DNA of 64,000 bases from Azadirachta indica. Taxonomy: Eukaryota; Streptophyta; Magnoliopsida; Sapindales; Meliaceae. Location: positions 2,825,509 through 2,889,508 of the forward strand of contig CM040444.1 in assembly GCA_022749755.1 (NCBI GenBank), in the 5' to 3' direction. Positions 36,501 through 48,028 of this stretch are shown piece after piece; within the stretch, counting starts at the first letter, position 1, and every line of letters begins with the position of its first letter. The notes below the pieces were generated by a model. That model worked only from the letters and a program-made list of their open reading frames with translations. It searched no databases and was not told the DNA's origin. The position numbers and the translations under genes were made by a program.

Positions 36501-37566
36501 TAGATCTCGAACTTGCTGTTCAACGACCAATAGGCGATCAAATTGTTCTGGAACAATAGCAGTCGGCGTAAGTACGTCGGGGTTCGGGTGCGACATGTCA
36601 GGAAATGTATTGTGATCGAAACATTAAAAATTATGTGAGAATGTATATTTTCAATCATATAATTTTTATAGTTTCAATCACGTATCTGTCACTTCCACCA
36701 ATACATATATGATCGAAACTATCCAATCTACTCCAATAATCAACCTCAATCATCAAAATCACACAAATTTCATCAACAACACATAATTGAAAACCAAAAG
36801 AACGTGATCAAAACTAAGAAAAATACGTGATCAAAACTGCAGTTTCAATCACGTAATTTTCTTAATTTTCAATCACGTTCTTTCGACAATTTTGATCACG
36901 ACTACCAAACTTTCACACATGCATTTGTGATCGAAACCTTCGCTCACCCTCAGTCTCCAACTTTAGCTCCACTTCCATCAACATCACACAATCCTTATGC
37001 ATTTGACACTCATTTTCTATCACATCATGAATAGAATTAAAAGAGTTTGTATCACAATAATCAAAATAAAACTTGATTAATTATATAGCCAACGACACAC
37101 AATTGTTCGAGTTTTTGGGATTAATTTCTAACAAATTGATGAATAAATCACTAACCCATGCAAACTCATCCAAAATCGTCCATAAATCCACATTAAATGC
37201 AAAGAAAATTTCCAAAACTCGTACCTCAGTTACCCAAATTGCCTATGTCGTCAAAATGCGAACAGATATTAGGCCAAGTTTGCTGCCGTCAACATTAAAG
37301 TGATTGGATTTTTCAGCCTTTATCGTCGTCCTCAACCATCAGGTCAATGATCGCCGATTGAACTTTCGCTTACGTTGTTACTTTCGTGCACAAACAGAAA
37401 TTAGGGTTTCGGTGGTCCCTAAATTGATTTGGGAATTTTTGTTGCAAATGGTGACAGGGGCAATTTTGTTCGAAAAATTAAGAGGTGGCCATTTTTGTAA
37501 TATTTTTTATATTGTGATTATTTTTGAAAAGCCTGAGTCAATAGTGGTCACTGTTGTAAATTTCTC
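36501..37566. mobile_element. Internally deleted MULE derivative, partial
   Basis: Related to the element at 3311-7031. Positions 36501-36608 match about 4211-4320 of that element (shared stretches around GTTCAACGACCAA, GCAGTCGG and GCGACATGTC). From about 36609 the match jumps to about 6118 onwards (ATTGTGATCGAAACATTAAA against AATCGAAACATTAAAAATTA) and continues through the right terminal repeat, ending near 37566 (TTTCTC). About 1.8 kb covering the DUF1985 region is therefore missing. The left terminal repeat is not visible and may lie in the gap. Open frames at 37073-37303 and 37304-37630 are terminal-repeat sequence, not genes. Confidence 0.65.
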
Positions 37567-37579
37567 AATTTATTTTGTA

Positions 37580-38825
37580 TACATATTTAAGGTCTTATTT
37601 TTACCCCAATTTTCATCTTTGGCCACTTAAAAAAATTTTTCATTAGCCAAACAATAATATTCGGACAAAAATATCGGATAACCTCATTTTACAAACAAAA
37701 AGTTATGAAAAATTTCTATTTATAACTCATTTTTAAAATTAAAATTAAAAAATAACCACTATTCATCCATCTCAATTTGTTTTCGACAAAACTACTCCAT
37801 GACCAAAATTAACAAAACCAACTTCACACAAACTCTTCATTTTTTACATTTGAATATGAACTCGAAAATACATATTTGATTTCACTCTAAAATATAATTT
37901 TGACCTTGCTTAAAAGTAAGTGTTTGATCACACTTTCAAATCATTCTAAATATCTATTTTTGAGTAAGGCCAAAAATTCTACTTTCAAATATAAACTAGA
38001 AAACATATATTTGACCTCGCTCAAACGTACATGTTTTGGCTTTATACATGTGAGTTTTGGTCATGGGGCAATCTTGTCCAAGAAAAATTGACATGGCTAT
38101 TTTTTAATTCAATTATAAATAGTCGCTATTTTTAAATTCTAATTTAGAAAATGGGTTACAAATGAAAATTTTCTAAAATTTACTTTGGAATAGCATAACT
38201 CAAAAGTGTAATTTTAATATGCTAAAAAGCATATGCTAGACTAGGCTTGAAAGTATGGTTTTCATTACATTGGAACCCACAATTATGAACATAATAGAAA
38301 AAATACTTTTCTTGCATGCTTACTCGAAACTTGAACTTCTTCGTAGTCAAATAAATAATTTTTGCTATGTTCAAAAAGTAAGGTTTCTAGTTCAAAAATC
38401 AAATTTTTGAGTATGCTAGACAACTGACCTTTGAGTATATATGATTCAAAACTCTAGTTTCATCATGCTCGAAAGAACGGTTTCTAGTGAAAAACAAAAA
38501 CTTTCAACATACTGAAAACCCACTTTTGAGCATATATACTTGAAACTTGAGTTTCTTCACACTCGAAGTAGGATTTTAATGGTGCTCAAAAGTATGGTTT
38601 CTAATTCAAAAATTAATTCAAAAATTAACTTTCAAGCACCTTAAAAACTGTGGTCTCGAGTTTTGATGCACTCGAAAGTAAAAGAGTAAGTCGAGTTAAT
38701 GTGAGTATGAGGTATTTTTGTTCAAAAATGTATGCTTGACTAAAGATGAAAAAAATTATGAAGGTGACTATTTTTAAAAATTATAGTAAAAATAAGACTA
38801 AAATGAGAAATTTTCCTACATTTAA
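37580..38825. mobile_element. Probable small MULE-like or MITE insertion with inverted ends
   Basis: Sequence near 37590-37625 (GTCTTATTTTTACC, TTTTCATCTTTGGCC) is matched in inverted form near 38740-38815 (GACTAAAGATG, AAATAAGACTAAAAT). A second, inner inverted pair links 37700-37800 with 38040-38190 (TTAAAAAATAACCACTATTC and CTCCATGACCAAAAT against TTTGGTCATGG and GGCTATTTTTTAATT). The interior is built from degenerate repeats of a motif like GCTCGAAAGTATGGTTTCTA. No coding potential. Boundaries are approximate. Confidence 0.4.
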
Positions 38826-39759
38826 TTTGTAAAATTTTATATAAAATACATATTGATTAATTGTGAGTAAATGATTTTTGGTTCACATTGCAATTGAAAA
38901 GCAATAAGTCATTTATTTTATAATTTTTTATTATGTTTATGTTTGGTAAAAGAAAAAAATATCTTTCTATAATTATCTAATTATACTTTGCACGCTAAAT
39001 TGTATCATCATATAGTTATATACTAATATTGTTATTAAGATTTATAAAAAAATATATATATTATACTAATTCCTATACTTAAATAAATAAAATTTGGTGT
39101 GAAAGATTCAAACATAAATTTCAGTAATATTTGTAGAGCAGTAACAATTGTTTTTAATATAATGTTTTCTGTTGATTGACCTAGTCAGTCCAACTATAAG
39201 ACTTAATCTATCAAAAAAGACACCTAAATCTTTAGGTTCTTTTTGTCAATTGACTGAGTAAACCAAATTGGCAAGCTTGATTGATCAAAATATATTACAC
39301 ATATTTGCCATTGAGAACAAAATTTCCACATCCACAAAATTTTGTTCTCCTTTCATTATCTATCTCTACAAACGGAAAATACTTTAATTTCAATCTTAAT
39401 GTCTTCCAATTATCATATATTCTTCAAATTCATTTTCAAAACATCATATAAATTCATATAATAATCCTTAAACTTAATTAAAACTTTTAACTCTTTGCAC
39501 AAAATTAACAATCACATTTTAAAAGTCGAAGCCCTCAATTTTAAAAAAAAACCATTTTAAGTAAAAATAGTTTTGCATTTCAAGCTTATAAGCATCAAGA
39601 CCTCTTTAAACCTAATTCACATTAGTTTTCATCTACATTTTAAAAAAAAAAAAGATTTGTTTTGCTCCATAACTTAACATAACTATAATTTTCTCTCTCT
39701 AAAAATGTCTCTTAAAGGGAAGGGCTCAAGGGATGGTACCAATTTAAGAAAGCAGATAA
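38826..39759. other. AT-rich spacer
   Basis: No coding or element-end signal that I can support. Confidence 0.45.
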
Positions 39760-39984
39760 ATGAAAAATGAATTATCACTATGTAAAACTGAAGAATATAT
39801 AATGATATATAAGAAATTTAAGTTCAAGAAATTGATAGTGCAAAAAAATTTTGATAATGAGATTATTGGAGATTTTAAGATCACAACTTTAATCGATAGA
39901 ATTCATTATTTGCTAATTGACACATTAGAGGGTCTTGTTTACTACAAATTAGTAAGAATGTTTTATGCTAATGTTAGGATGTGA
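39760..39984 (+). pseudogene. Fragment resembling the putative plant transposon protein domain
   Basis: A 74-residue frame reads KKFKFKKLIVQKNFDNEIIG and ends with LVYYKLVRMFYANVRM. The order of a basic start, a FERGFD-like segment and a VREFYANL-like segment is that of the plant domain labelled putative plant transposon protein (Transposase_32), common in Gypsy-rich regions. Sequence on both sides has stops. The similarity is short, so this is a tentative call. Confidence 0.35.
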
Positions 39985-42900
39985 ATGACTATAAGAATAA
40001 TATTAAGTCATATATGAAAGAACTGTAGATTAATCCCACTTGAGAAACTTTTGGTATAATTTTAGGCATTCCTAAGTACATGAGATGAATAAAATATCAA
40101 TTAATGTATCTTTTGATGAAAATGATGCAAAAAAGAAAATTAAAAATGATGAACTGGGATTTGAGTTGGATGATGATGGAAAATGAAGTAAAAGTCTATG
40201 ATAGACATCTATAAGCTAAGAATATCAATGCAAGAACTAGAGTTTTATATCAAATAATTTTATATAACATTTTATGTAGAGGAGGTGTACATGATGAGGT
40301 TTGTTGTGTAAATGTATATCTCATGGATAGGATCACAAAAGGCATAAGTATAAATCTCTTATACATTATCATCTAATCTATAAGGAATGCAATAAATAAA
40401 TCTAAATTACATCATTTTGAATATTTTCAAATTCAACTTCGAGTCAAATAGATCATAACTAGAAAATTCACATACATTTATAAAATAGAAATTTTCCTTT
40501 TCATCTACTATTTAAACCCATATTTTATAAATAACCATATTAAAAATAAATTACCTTTAGCCAAACACAAAAATCTGGACAAGAAGTACCTAATAGCCAC
40601 TTAACAAAACTTATCAAAACTTCGTTCTTTCTCTCATATTCTCATCAAACTGGAAACCCTAATTTTGTAAAGAAAACCCTAACTCAAACTTGAAACCACC
40701 ATCAATTATCATTGATGGTTGTGGATGATGGCGATACTTAACATGGAATTAATGAGGTTGACAACAACATACTATAGAATCAATTATGCGACAAGTCGAC
40801 AGCAACACAATGAAATCAACAAGGTTAAAATTTCAACATTTTTGTCGTGAATTTGGTTTAATTTATAGTTAAATTGGTAGGAAATGGAATAGTTTTATGT
40901 TCATGATAAGAAAATCATTTAAAATTGCTTGATCTAAAGAGAAATTTGGTTGGTTTTTATTGATTTAGGTGTTAGAAGCAGTAAGGGAAAGCCAGTTTAT
41001 GGCCCCGTGATACTTTTGATCGCAACAACTCAAAATATAATTTGTATCAAGCTTGAAAATTTAATTTTAGAAAACACTCAAAAGTGTGGTTTCCTATTAA
41101 CGAATACCATATTTTCAAATATTGTGGCAATTAGCCTTTCAAGCAAATACACTAGAAATTAGAATTGTGTCATGCTTGAAATTACTACTATACTCAAACG
41201 TGTCGCAAGTAGTAGACTGGAAACAAAACATTCGATCTAGGTTTAAAATCATACTTTCGAGCACATTCTCTAAAAATTTTCTTTAGTTGTAGTCAAAAGT
41301 ATGGTGAATGTTGTGCCCAAAAGTGTGGCTTTTAACAAATTTGAAGTAACACTTTCAAGCATGTTAACCACGATACTTTCAAGCATGTTTAACTCGAAAC
41401 CTAGTGTTTGCTTTGCCCAATAGTATGGTTAAGAATGCACTAGAAATCATACTTTAAGCATAGAACATCAAGTTGCATGTTACACTAAAACAAGTAGATG
41501 ATTTAAAGGAGTTCAAATGATATCTATAAGGATCAACTATGTGTGCTAACTTTTTAATGTCTTACTGGAGTGATGAGAGGATAAGTGGCGCATTACAATG
41601 AGAAAGTAGTTGAGGCAAAGGCGAAAAGGAAGATGTATACGAATATGTACAATATGAAAGGATTTCCCATTACCTTTCATGCACAAAATGCAATTGAATA
41701 ATTAATTAAGAGTGAATGCATTTGTTTTTTGTAGATTTAGATGTATAAGACCATTTCTTTTGAAGTTGGCACGTACCACTAGTTTTTATATTTCTTGTAT
41801 ACTGAAATGAGTGCCGATAAAAAAAAATTCGCATGAATGACATTCCAACACATATATTTATAATTGTTTGCCAAATATTTGACTTACATTGTTAATTGTT
41901 ATTTTAAAGTTCATTATTGATGTATGTAGTAGTATATAACTAGCTTTATTTCATATGGTTGCCTTTTATACTACATATATATTAAAGTCTACAAAAGAGT
42001 AGATGCATTAACCTTACATGGACCAAATGTAAATAGTATTTGAGTTTGATGGTGAGTATAGGGGCAATTTGTTTGCAAATAACCCTATCGATGGTCATCG
42101 TGACTCTAAAAGCAATTATAGTACTATAGTAAAATCGTAGGCGATGACACTAAATAAGGTATAGTTTTCCACTATACCACAAAATTGTATATTTTATCAT
42201 ATGTACTTACAAAAAGTTTTATTATGTATTTTGTAAAGCACACATCCCTATTGGGTTTAGTGAGCGACGGAGTAATGCGATAAGGTCTTTTAGCCGAAGT
42301 GCTTAAAGTTCAGGCTTAAGAGTAAATGCTCATCCATGGCATTGTAGAAAACGATAATGAGTTGTATATGTCGCCATTGTAGCCATAAAATAAGGACATA
42401 TGGTGCGAAATCCATTCATTGCATACTAATTTTGAGGCGTTGAGTCAAAAGTAAGAGGAGACCTTATACTATTAAGAGGAGGCATTGATAAGCTTCATGT
42501 ATAAAGCTTGTTTCCTATTATAATCATTATGCGGGTTTCTTGTTTAAGTATAGAAATCTAATTGTTAAATGATCATATTTACAATTGCTTTAATGGTTAT
42601 GTAGATTTGAGGTGCTTAAAGCTCTATTGTTGCTAGTTGTGCCTATTGGTTTAAAAGTATCTGAGGCCCCGTTTAATTGTTGTTGGTCGGGCATATTAGT
42701 TCGAGGGTGCCTAAAGCCTTGTTGGATGGTGTTTATATAATTATAGTTGTTGTTTTAGACGTAGTACAGAGGTTTAAGGCCCTATTAGTTTGTTTATAAG
42801 AAGTGTTTGATTTTTCATACAGTTTTGTCTTTTTTAAAGTTATCTATAGTACAAAGGAAATTCTATCCATTTTTTTCCTTACTTTGGAGGGCAGTTAACT

Positions 42901-43299
42901 AATTTTAATTATCCTACATTTTTTTTATAGGCTAATGATAATAGTGATGTGAGCATACGCATTATTTCTATAAACCTATTGGATGAGGAGAGCAGGTTCG
43001 ACTGTAAGTAAAAGAAAGGTCATCTCTTATGAAATCCATACACAAATTTGTTGAAGAGGAACAAGTGCCTGACAAAGAGTTCGAGGCTATAGTATTGGCC
43101 AGTATATAAAATTAATCCCAATCATCTTATACATAAAGACTCTATGCCCAATTCCTACCATGAATGGCTACTTAAATCGTGAAATATAATCCATCGTCAT
43201 GATATGTAACAATTGTAATTACTCATCAACTTTTGTCTTGCTGCTCAGTCAAGAATGCATCTCTCATATCAACTAGCTATTTATGTTCATAAAATCATT
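39985..43299. other. Repeat-derived non-coding DNA
   Basis: The region 40480-40680 resembles the left part of the small element at 37620-37740 (ACCCATATTTTATAAATAAC and nearby). The region 41000-41480 repeats the motif CTTTCAAGCATGTTTAACTC and variants, also seen at 37840-38700. These suggest parts of one or more decayed MULEs, but ends and genes cannot be defined. The open frame at 40950-41162 is not convincing. Confidence 0.4.
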
Positions 43300-43858
43300 T
43301 TTATAGCACAAATATCATGTAGTTAGATAATGCGATAATAGAAGGAGTGTATTTCTAAGGAAGGCATTTATACTTTCAACAATATTGGTTGTCATTATGT
43401 CATACTGTGAAAATAAAAAATGTGATCTTGCCTATCTATAAAGCCCTACCTTATTCTCTAAGTAATTTGTTGTCACTAAATGTATCACCTTTAAATTTTC
43501 CATATATTCATTGAACTCACTCAGTCGATACACTTTTATAGTAAGAAAGTACCTTGCAATGAAAGTGTTTATCTTTTCTGCTCATATTTAATATGTTGTC
43601 TCTATATTCTCATATATGTTGTAAGTATAAAAACTATGTATTACTTTTAGAAATATTGTGCTTATCCCATTTTTTATTTTATTATATTGACCTAATACAA
43701 ACACCAAATCCTCTATCAAACTAATAACATTCTAAAACTTTAGTAAAAACCACTCTCATAGTGCACCATTTTCCTAATCAATAAGACCAAATGTCATACA
43801 ATATATTTGATCATTTCTACCAACTAAGATTGCCCCAAATAAAGTCCCCTAGTATATT

Positions 43859-44105
43859 CTTGTTGGAAAATAAAAGATTTGGCTAAGATATTTGCCTAAC
43901 TGTTAGGTGTTTTATTTGTATATAAATATAGAATTAGTTAACTTTTATAAAATAGGAAAGTCTAATATTAGGCTAGCTAGTATAGTTATTAATTTCTATT
44001 TTTTATTCTTTGTATTCTCCTATAAGTAGAAAACCGTATAAATCATCCAACTAAGAGAGTCAATATACAAAAAACTCTTTTATTTGATTTTCTCTTCCAA
44101 TCTCA
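43859..44105 (+). repeat. 5' LTR of the second Copia element
   Basis: About 245 bases. It shares with 46274-46520 the stretches TTTTATTTGTATATAAATAT, GCTAGCTA and AAGAGAGTCAATA. Confidence 0.7.
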
Positions 44106-46273
44106 TATGATATCAGAGTATAAATATAATCTCTAGCTTTTTCTCTAAGTTTACTGCTTCTTTTACAAGCCAGTTAAAAGCCATTGAAACGCTAACCTCA
44201 AACCATGAATCACACTCTGTCCAAATTACCATTATTTGCTTGAATGTGATAACTTCTTATGTTGATCTAGTTTGTTCAGATGTATATTTGAGAATGAGGA
44301 AAGATTGACTACTTGACTAAAAATTTGAAGGCACTAGACCCATAGGATCTAACGTATATAACCTGAGATGTAGAAAATGCAATGGTTATAACTTAGCTTG
44401 TGAACTCATAGATAAGGATATCAACTCTATTATTTTTGCAACGGCTAATGAATTATGTGACATGATTAACCTAATATACTCTAATATGAGAAATTAGTCT
44501 CAGATTCATAAATTAACATTGAAAATTGGAGAGATATGACAAGGAGAAAATAATGTCATCAAGTACTTATAATCCTTAGAACGGTTGTGACAAGATCTAC
44601 ATCCATTTGGCAATTACGAATGGAAATCTTCTAAGCATTGCAATCACTGCAAGAAAATCATAAAGGACAATGACATCTACAAATATCTTGTTGAACTCAA
44701 TATTGAGTTTGATAAGGTGAAAGGGGGATAATAAGCAAAAAAACCTTTTTTTTTTTCAATAGATGAAGTATTCTCTGAAGTTAAAAGAAATGAGAGTCGT
44801 ACAAATATTATTATTAGGAAGAAAAATTTTGGTGGGTCCGTTAAGAATTAAGCATTAGTTGCTTTTAATGTAAATGCTAACATGCCATCATAAATTAAAG
44901 GAAAACAGATGAAAAACCTCGTTTTCCTTATTTTAGACATTTATTTCCTTCCTTATTTAAAGGTTGAGATTGCTTATCTTTTCAATGTGAAAGTTATCAT
45001 TATTGAAAGAGTCACCAGACTACTTATTCGGTGTATAAGGTATAAAGGAAAAGAATGAATTCTAACTGGAGATTTGGAAGAGGAAATCTTTATAAGCCTA
45101 TCACCTGGCTTAGAGGAGAGACTTAGCAAAAATAAAGTCTATAAACTAAAAAAAATTATTATACGGTTTTTAATTATTATACAATTTTAAACAAACACCT
45201 ATAGCATGGTTTGAACATTTTAGAAATGCTGTAAGGAGATATGGTTACTGTTAAAATCAACTAGATCGTATTATATTTTATAAACATTCAACAGAAGGCA
45301 AAAAATGCTATTTTAATTGTTTGTATAGATGATATAATCTTGAAAGGTGATGACAGTAGTCAACAAAAAAGATTGGGAAAAAGACTTTTTGATGATTTTC
45401 ATATCAAGGACTTAGGCATGTGAAATATTTCCTTGAAATGAAGTTTGCCAAGTTTAAAGAAGGCATATTTGTTAATCGACATAAATATGTTCTTGATTTG
45501 CTTGGTGAAACATGACTACTTGGTTGTAAAACAGCTGAAACTCTGATTGAACCAAATTTAAAGTTATAATCTGTTAAACTTAAAAATGCAGTGAATAAGG
45601 AGCAATACTAAGTACTTCTAAAAAGACAGATCCTTTTGTCGCATACATAACTAAATGTATCTTTTGCAATAAGCGTGATGAGCCAATTCATGCATTCTCT
45701 CCTAGACTATAGCACTTTGATACAATTTATAGAATCTTAAGGTACTTAAAAAGGACTCTAGGAAGAAGTATGTTGTTTAAAAAATGCAACCATACAAAAA
45801 TGAAGTCTTTACTAATGTACACTAGGTTGAAAGTATAATAGATAAAAGATCAACTTATAGCTATTATACTGTTAGAGAAAATCTTGTTACTTAGTTAAGC
45901 AAAAAACAGAATATAATAATTAAGAGTAGTGCTGAAGCTGAATTTAGATCAGTTACTTCTGAAATTTGTGAAGTAATGTGGATTAAAAAGTTGTTCAAAG
46001 ATTTGAAGATTTCTAATTCCTCACTTGTAAAAGTATACTATAATAACAAGTAGCCATGTTAATTGCTTACAATCTTGCTCTCCATGAAAAAACAAAACAT
46101 ATGAAGGTACATAACCCTTTATGAAGAAAAGCTCAATAATAGAGTAATTTGTCTACCTTAAATTCCAATTACTAAGCAAATTGTCAATATAAATACAATG
46201 GGTACAAAGAAGGAGCTTGACAATTTGATTAATAAACTAATAATGGAAGATATCCTTAAATCATCGTAAGGAG

Positions 46274-46520
46274 CGTTTGAAAATAAAAAATTTGACTGAG
46301 ATATTGCCTATTTCTAGAGAATTTGTTAGTTATTTTATTTGTATGTAAATATAGAATTAGTCAATTTTTGTATGATAAGAAAGTCTTAAATTAAGCTAGC
46401 TATTGTATATTAATTCATATTTTCATTTTTTGTATTCTCTAAGTGGGAAATTAAATTAAGTAAATCATCTAACCAAGAGAGTCAATACACAAAAAATTCT
46501 TTTCTTCAATTTTCTGTTCC
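46274..46520 (+). repeat. 3' LTR of the second Copia element
   Basis: Partner of the 5' LTR at 43859. The last few bases differ from it, so the end is placed by the ATATT duplication. The open frame at 46469-46681 (minus) spans the LTR/MULE junction and is not a gene in itself. Confidence 0.7.
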
Positions 46521-47320
46521 ATATTTGTAATGCCCTTTAAAAAATTATTGTCAATGGTGATAACAGACCTAATGGCATAGTGTGATCCCCAAATACATTT
46601 GCCAAGTGCCATGAAGAAATATAAGAAATAATCTTGATCATCTATAGACATCACAGTCCCTGAATTTTTATTCCCCAGCACTTAACAATTCAATAAAAAT
46701 GTCTTGAATGACTCAATTGGATCTCCAGACATAAGCATCAATCCACACCATTCCTTTCCATAAGATACATGCACCCTATATTCTCTACGTGTATTATATG
46801 GGATATTTCTAGAAGTATAAATCTAGCTAGCATCTTGAAATTTGTTCTTGATTACTAGTCCAATTAAACAACTGCTTGTTTGCAAGTGCTTATCTTGCAA
46901 TTGACTTTTATAGAAGTTTAGACCGAGTCAATGTAAGTAACCAAAAATATGCATCGTTATTAGTCTTAATTACCTTAATTTGCCATTTATAGCCTTCGAT
47001 GACAATTTTGCATCAAATTGTTCTGTTGCGGATCTATAAATCTTCAAGTGGAAGTAGGTCTTCAATCTCATTATGCTCAAATTATGATATAGTGCTTGCT
47101 TGGTACTAAAAATTTACCCAATACATACATCACCCAATCCAATATTTATGAATGCATTGTTTAGCATGGTTAGAGATGGTGGAGTAAAAGGCATAAAAGG
47201 CAACCACCAGATGAATTCATTTGATGATGATGGAATTGCCATTAAGCTACTTCTCTGAGCTGGCCCAACACGAACATCTTTCGTGAGATTAGTTCCTTCA
47301 TTATAGTCATTTTTTTTACC

Positions 47321-48028
47321 TTTATGCTCCTAGGGAAATATTAGTACTGCCAATGTCTAATTGACTATTACAGTAATCACGTGGAGGATCTTTATTATAG
47401 CGAGGAAAAGAATAGCCTCCATTAATAATGGGCCCACTGTCTTTATTATTAAAAGGACTAACATTTAGCAAACAATAGGTCTTCATTGTGCCAAGGTGAA
47501 GAGTAATGTTCTAGAACCCTTGGAGTGATGTACTAAAATTGTGTTGGCAAGTGTATTATTCAGGTGATTGCTTCTACTAAAAGCCACTTTTGACTCATTC
47601 TTATTTGGGGTTCATGTGTCAAAAATCTTAAACGGTGTGATTGGCGTGACCATGAGCCCACTAAGTACACTTTGACCCTTTTTGAATGTTTTGTTCTCAT
47701 GATTGATTTGATTAATAGAGACAGGGTAGGGTGCAACAAGACAGCAGAAGCCTTTATTCCTGTAACAACTTTTACTAATATTTGAATACACAAAGATGAC
47801 ACAGATGCCGGCTTGTTCGCTAGCACCTTCAAGTTTCTCAATGCCAGTAGGCAACCCTATAAAAAAAATTACAACATAGCCAAACAAAGTACAATTTGTG
47901 ATATAAACTGGACATTAGAGAAGAGAAAAGAAAAAAAGGAAAAAGAAAATTATATGCACAAATGTGATAAATATCACTTCTGAGGTACAAAAAGTGGTTT
48001 GTTTGTTTGAGAAGAGACTGATTTCACA
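47321..48028. other. Spacer and 3' region of BAK1
   Basis: Holds the 3' untranslated region of the minus-strand BAK1 gene next to 48029. Open frames at 47560-47841 and 47612-47887 lack any family signal. Confidence 0.5.

Larger units (their letters stand above)
43859..46520 (+). mobile_element. Dead Copia element inserted in the MULE transposase
   Basis: The 5' LTR begins about 43859-43861 (TGTTGGAAAATAAAAGATTT). It ends near 44105, followed by a decayed primer-binding site TGATATCAGAG. The 3' LTR starts about 46274 after an AAGGAG purine tract and ends about 46520. Inside, reverse transcriptase remnants read VCIDDIILKGDD (near 45320) and KYFLEMKFAKFKEGIFVN (near 45425). RNase H remnants are near 45910-46100. 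The element is only about 2.7 kb, so most of gag-integrase is missing. ATATT flanks both sides (43854-43858 and 46521-46525), a likely 5-bp target duplication. Confidence 0.75.
43300..47320 (-). pseudogene. MuDR-type MULE transposase, broken and split by a Copia element
   Basis: Read on the minus strand. An N-terminal MuDR segment (47290-46970) leads into LIGLVIKNKFQDAS near 46860 and GDPIESFKTFLLNC near 46710. The transposase core begins KNSGTVMSIDDQDYFLYFFM and continues with GSHYAIRSVITIDNNFLKG (46681-46540). The same protein resumes beyond the Copia insertion at 43858 with GAILVGRNDQIY and FGLID, then a WEWFL segment. Near 43405 it has YDIMTTNIVESINAFLRN, the usual C-terminal part of MuDR-like transposases. 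The order and spacing match the family once 43859-46520 is removed. Several stops and frameshifts show it was already, or has since become, non-functional. Confidence 0.75.

Noticed and set aside
37304..37630. 108-residue frame
   Set aside because: It coincides with the right terminal repeat of the MULE derivative, and the same sequence at 6781-7031 is broken.
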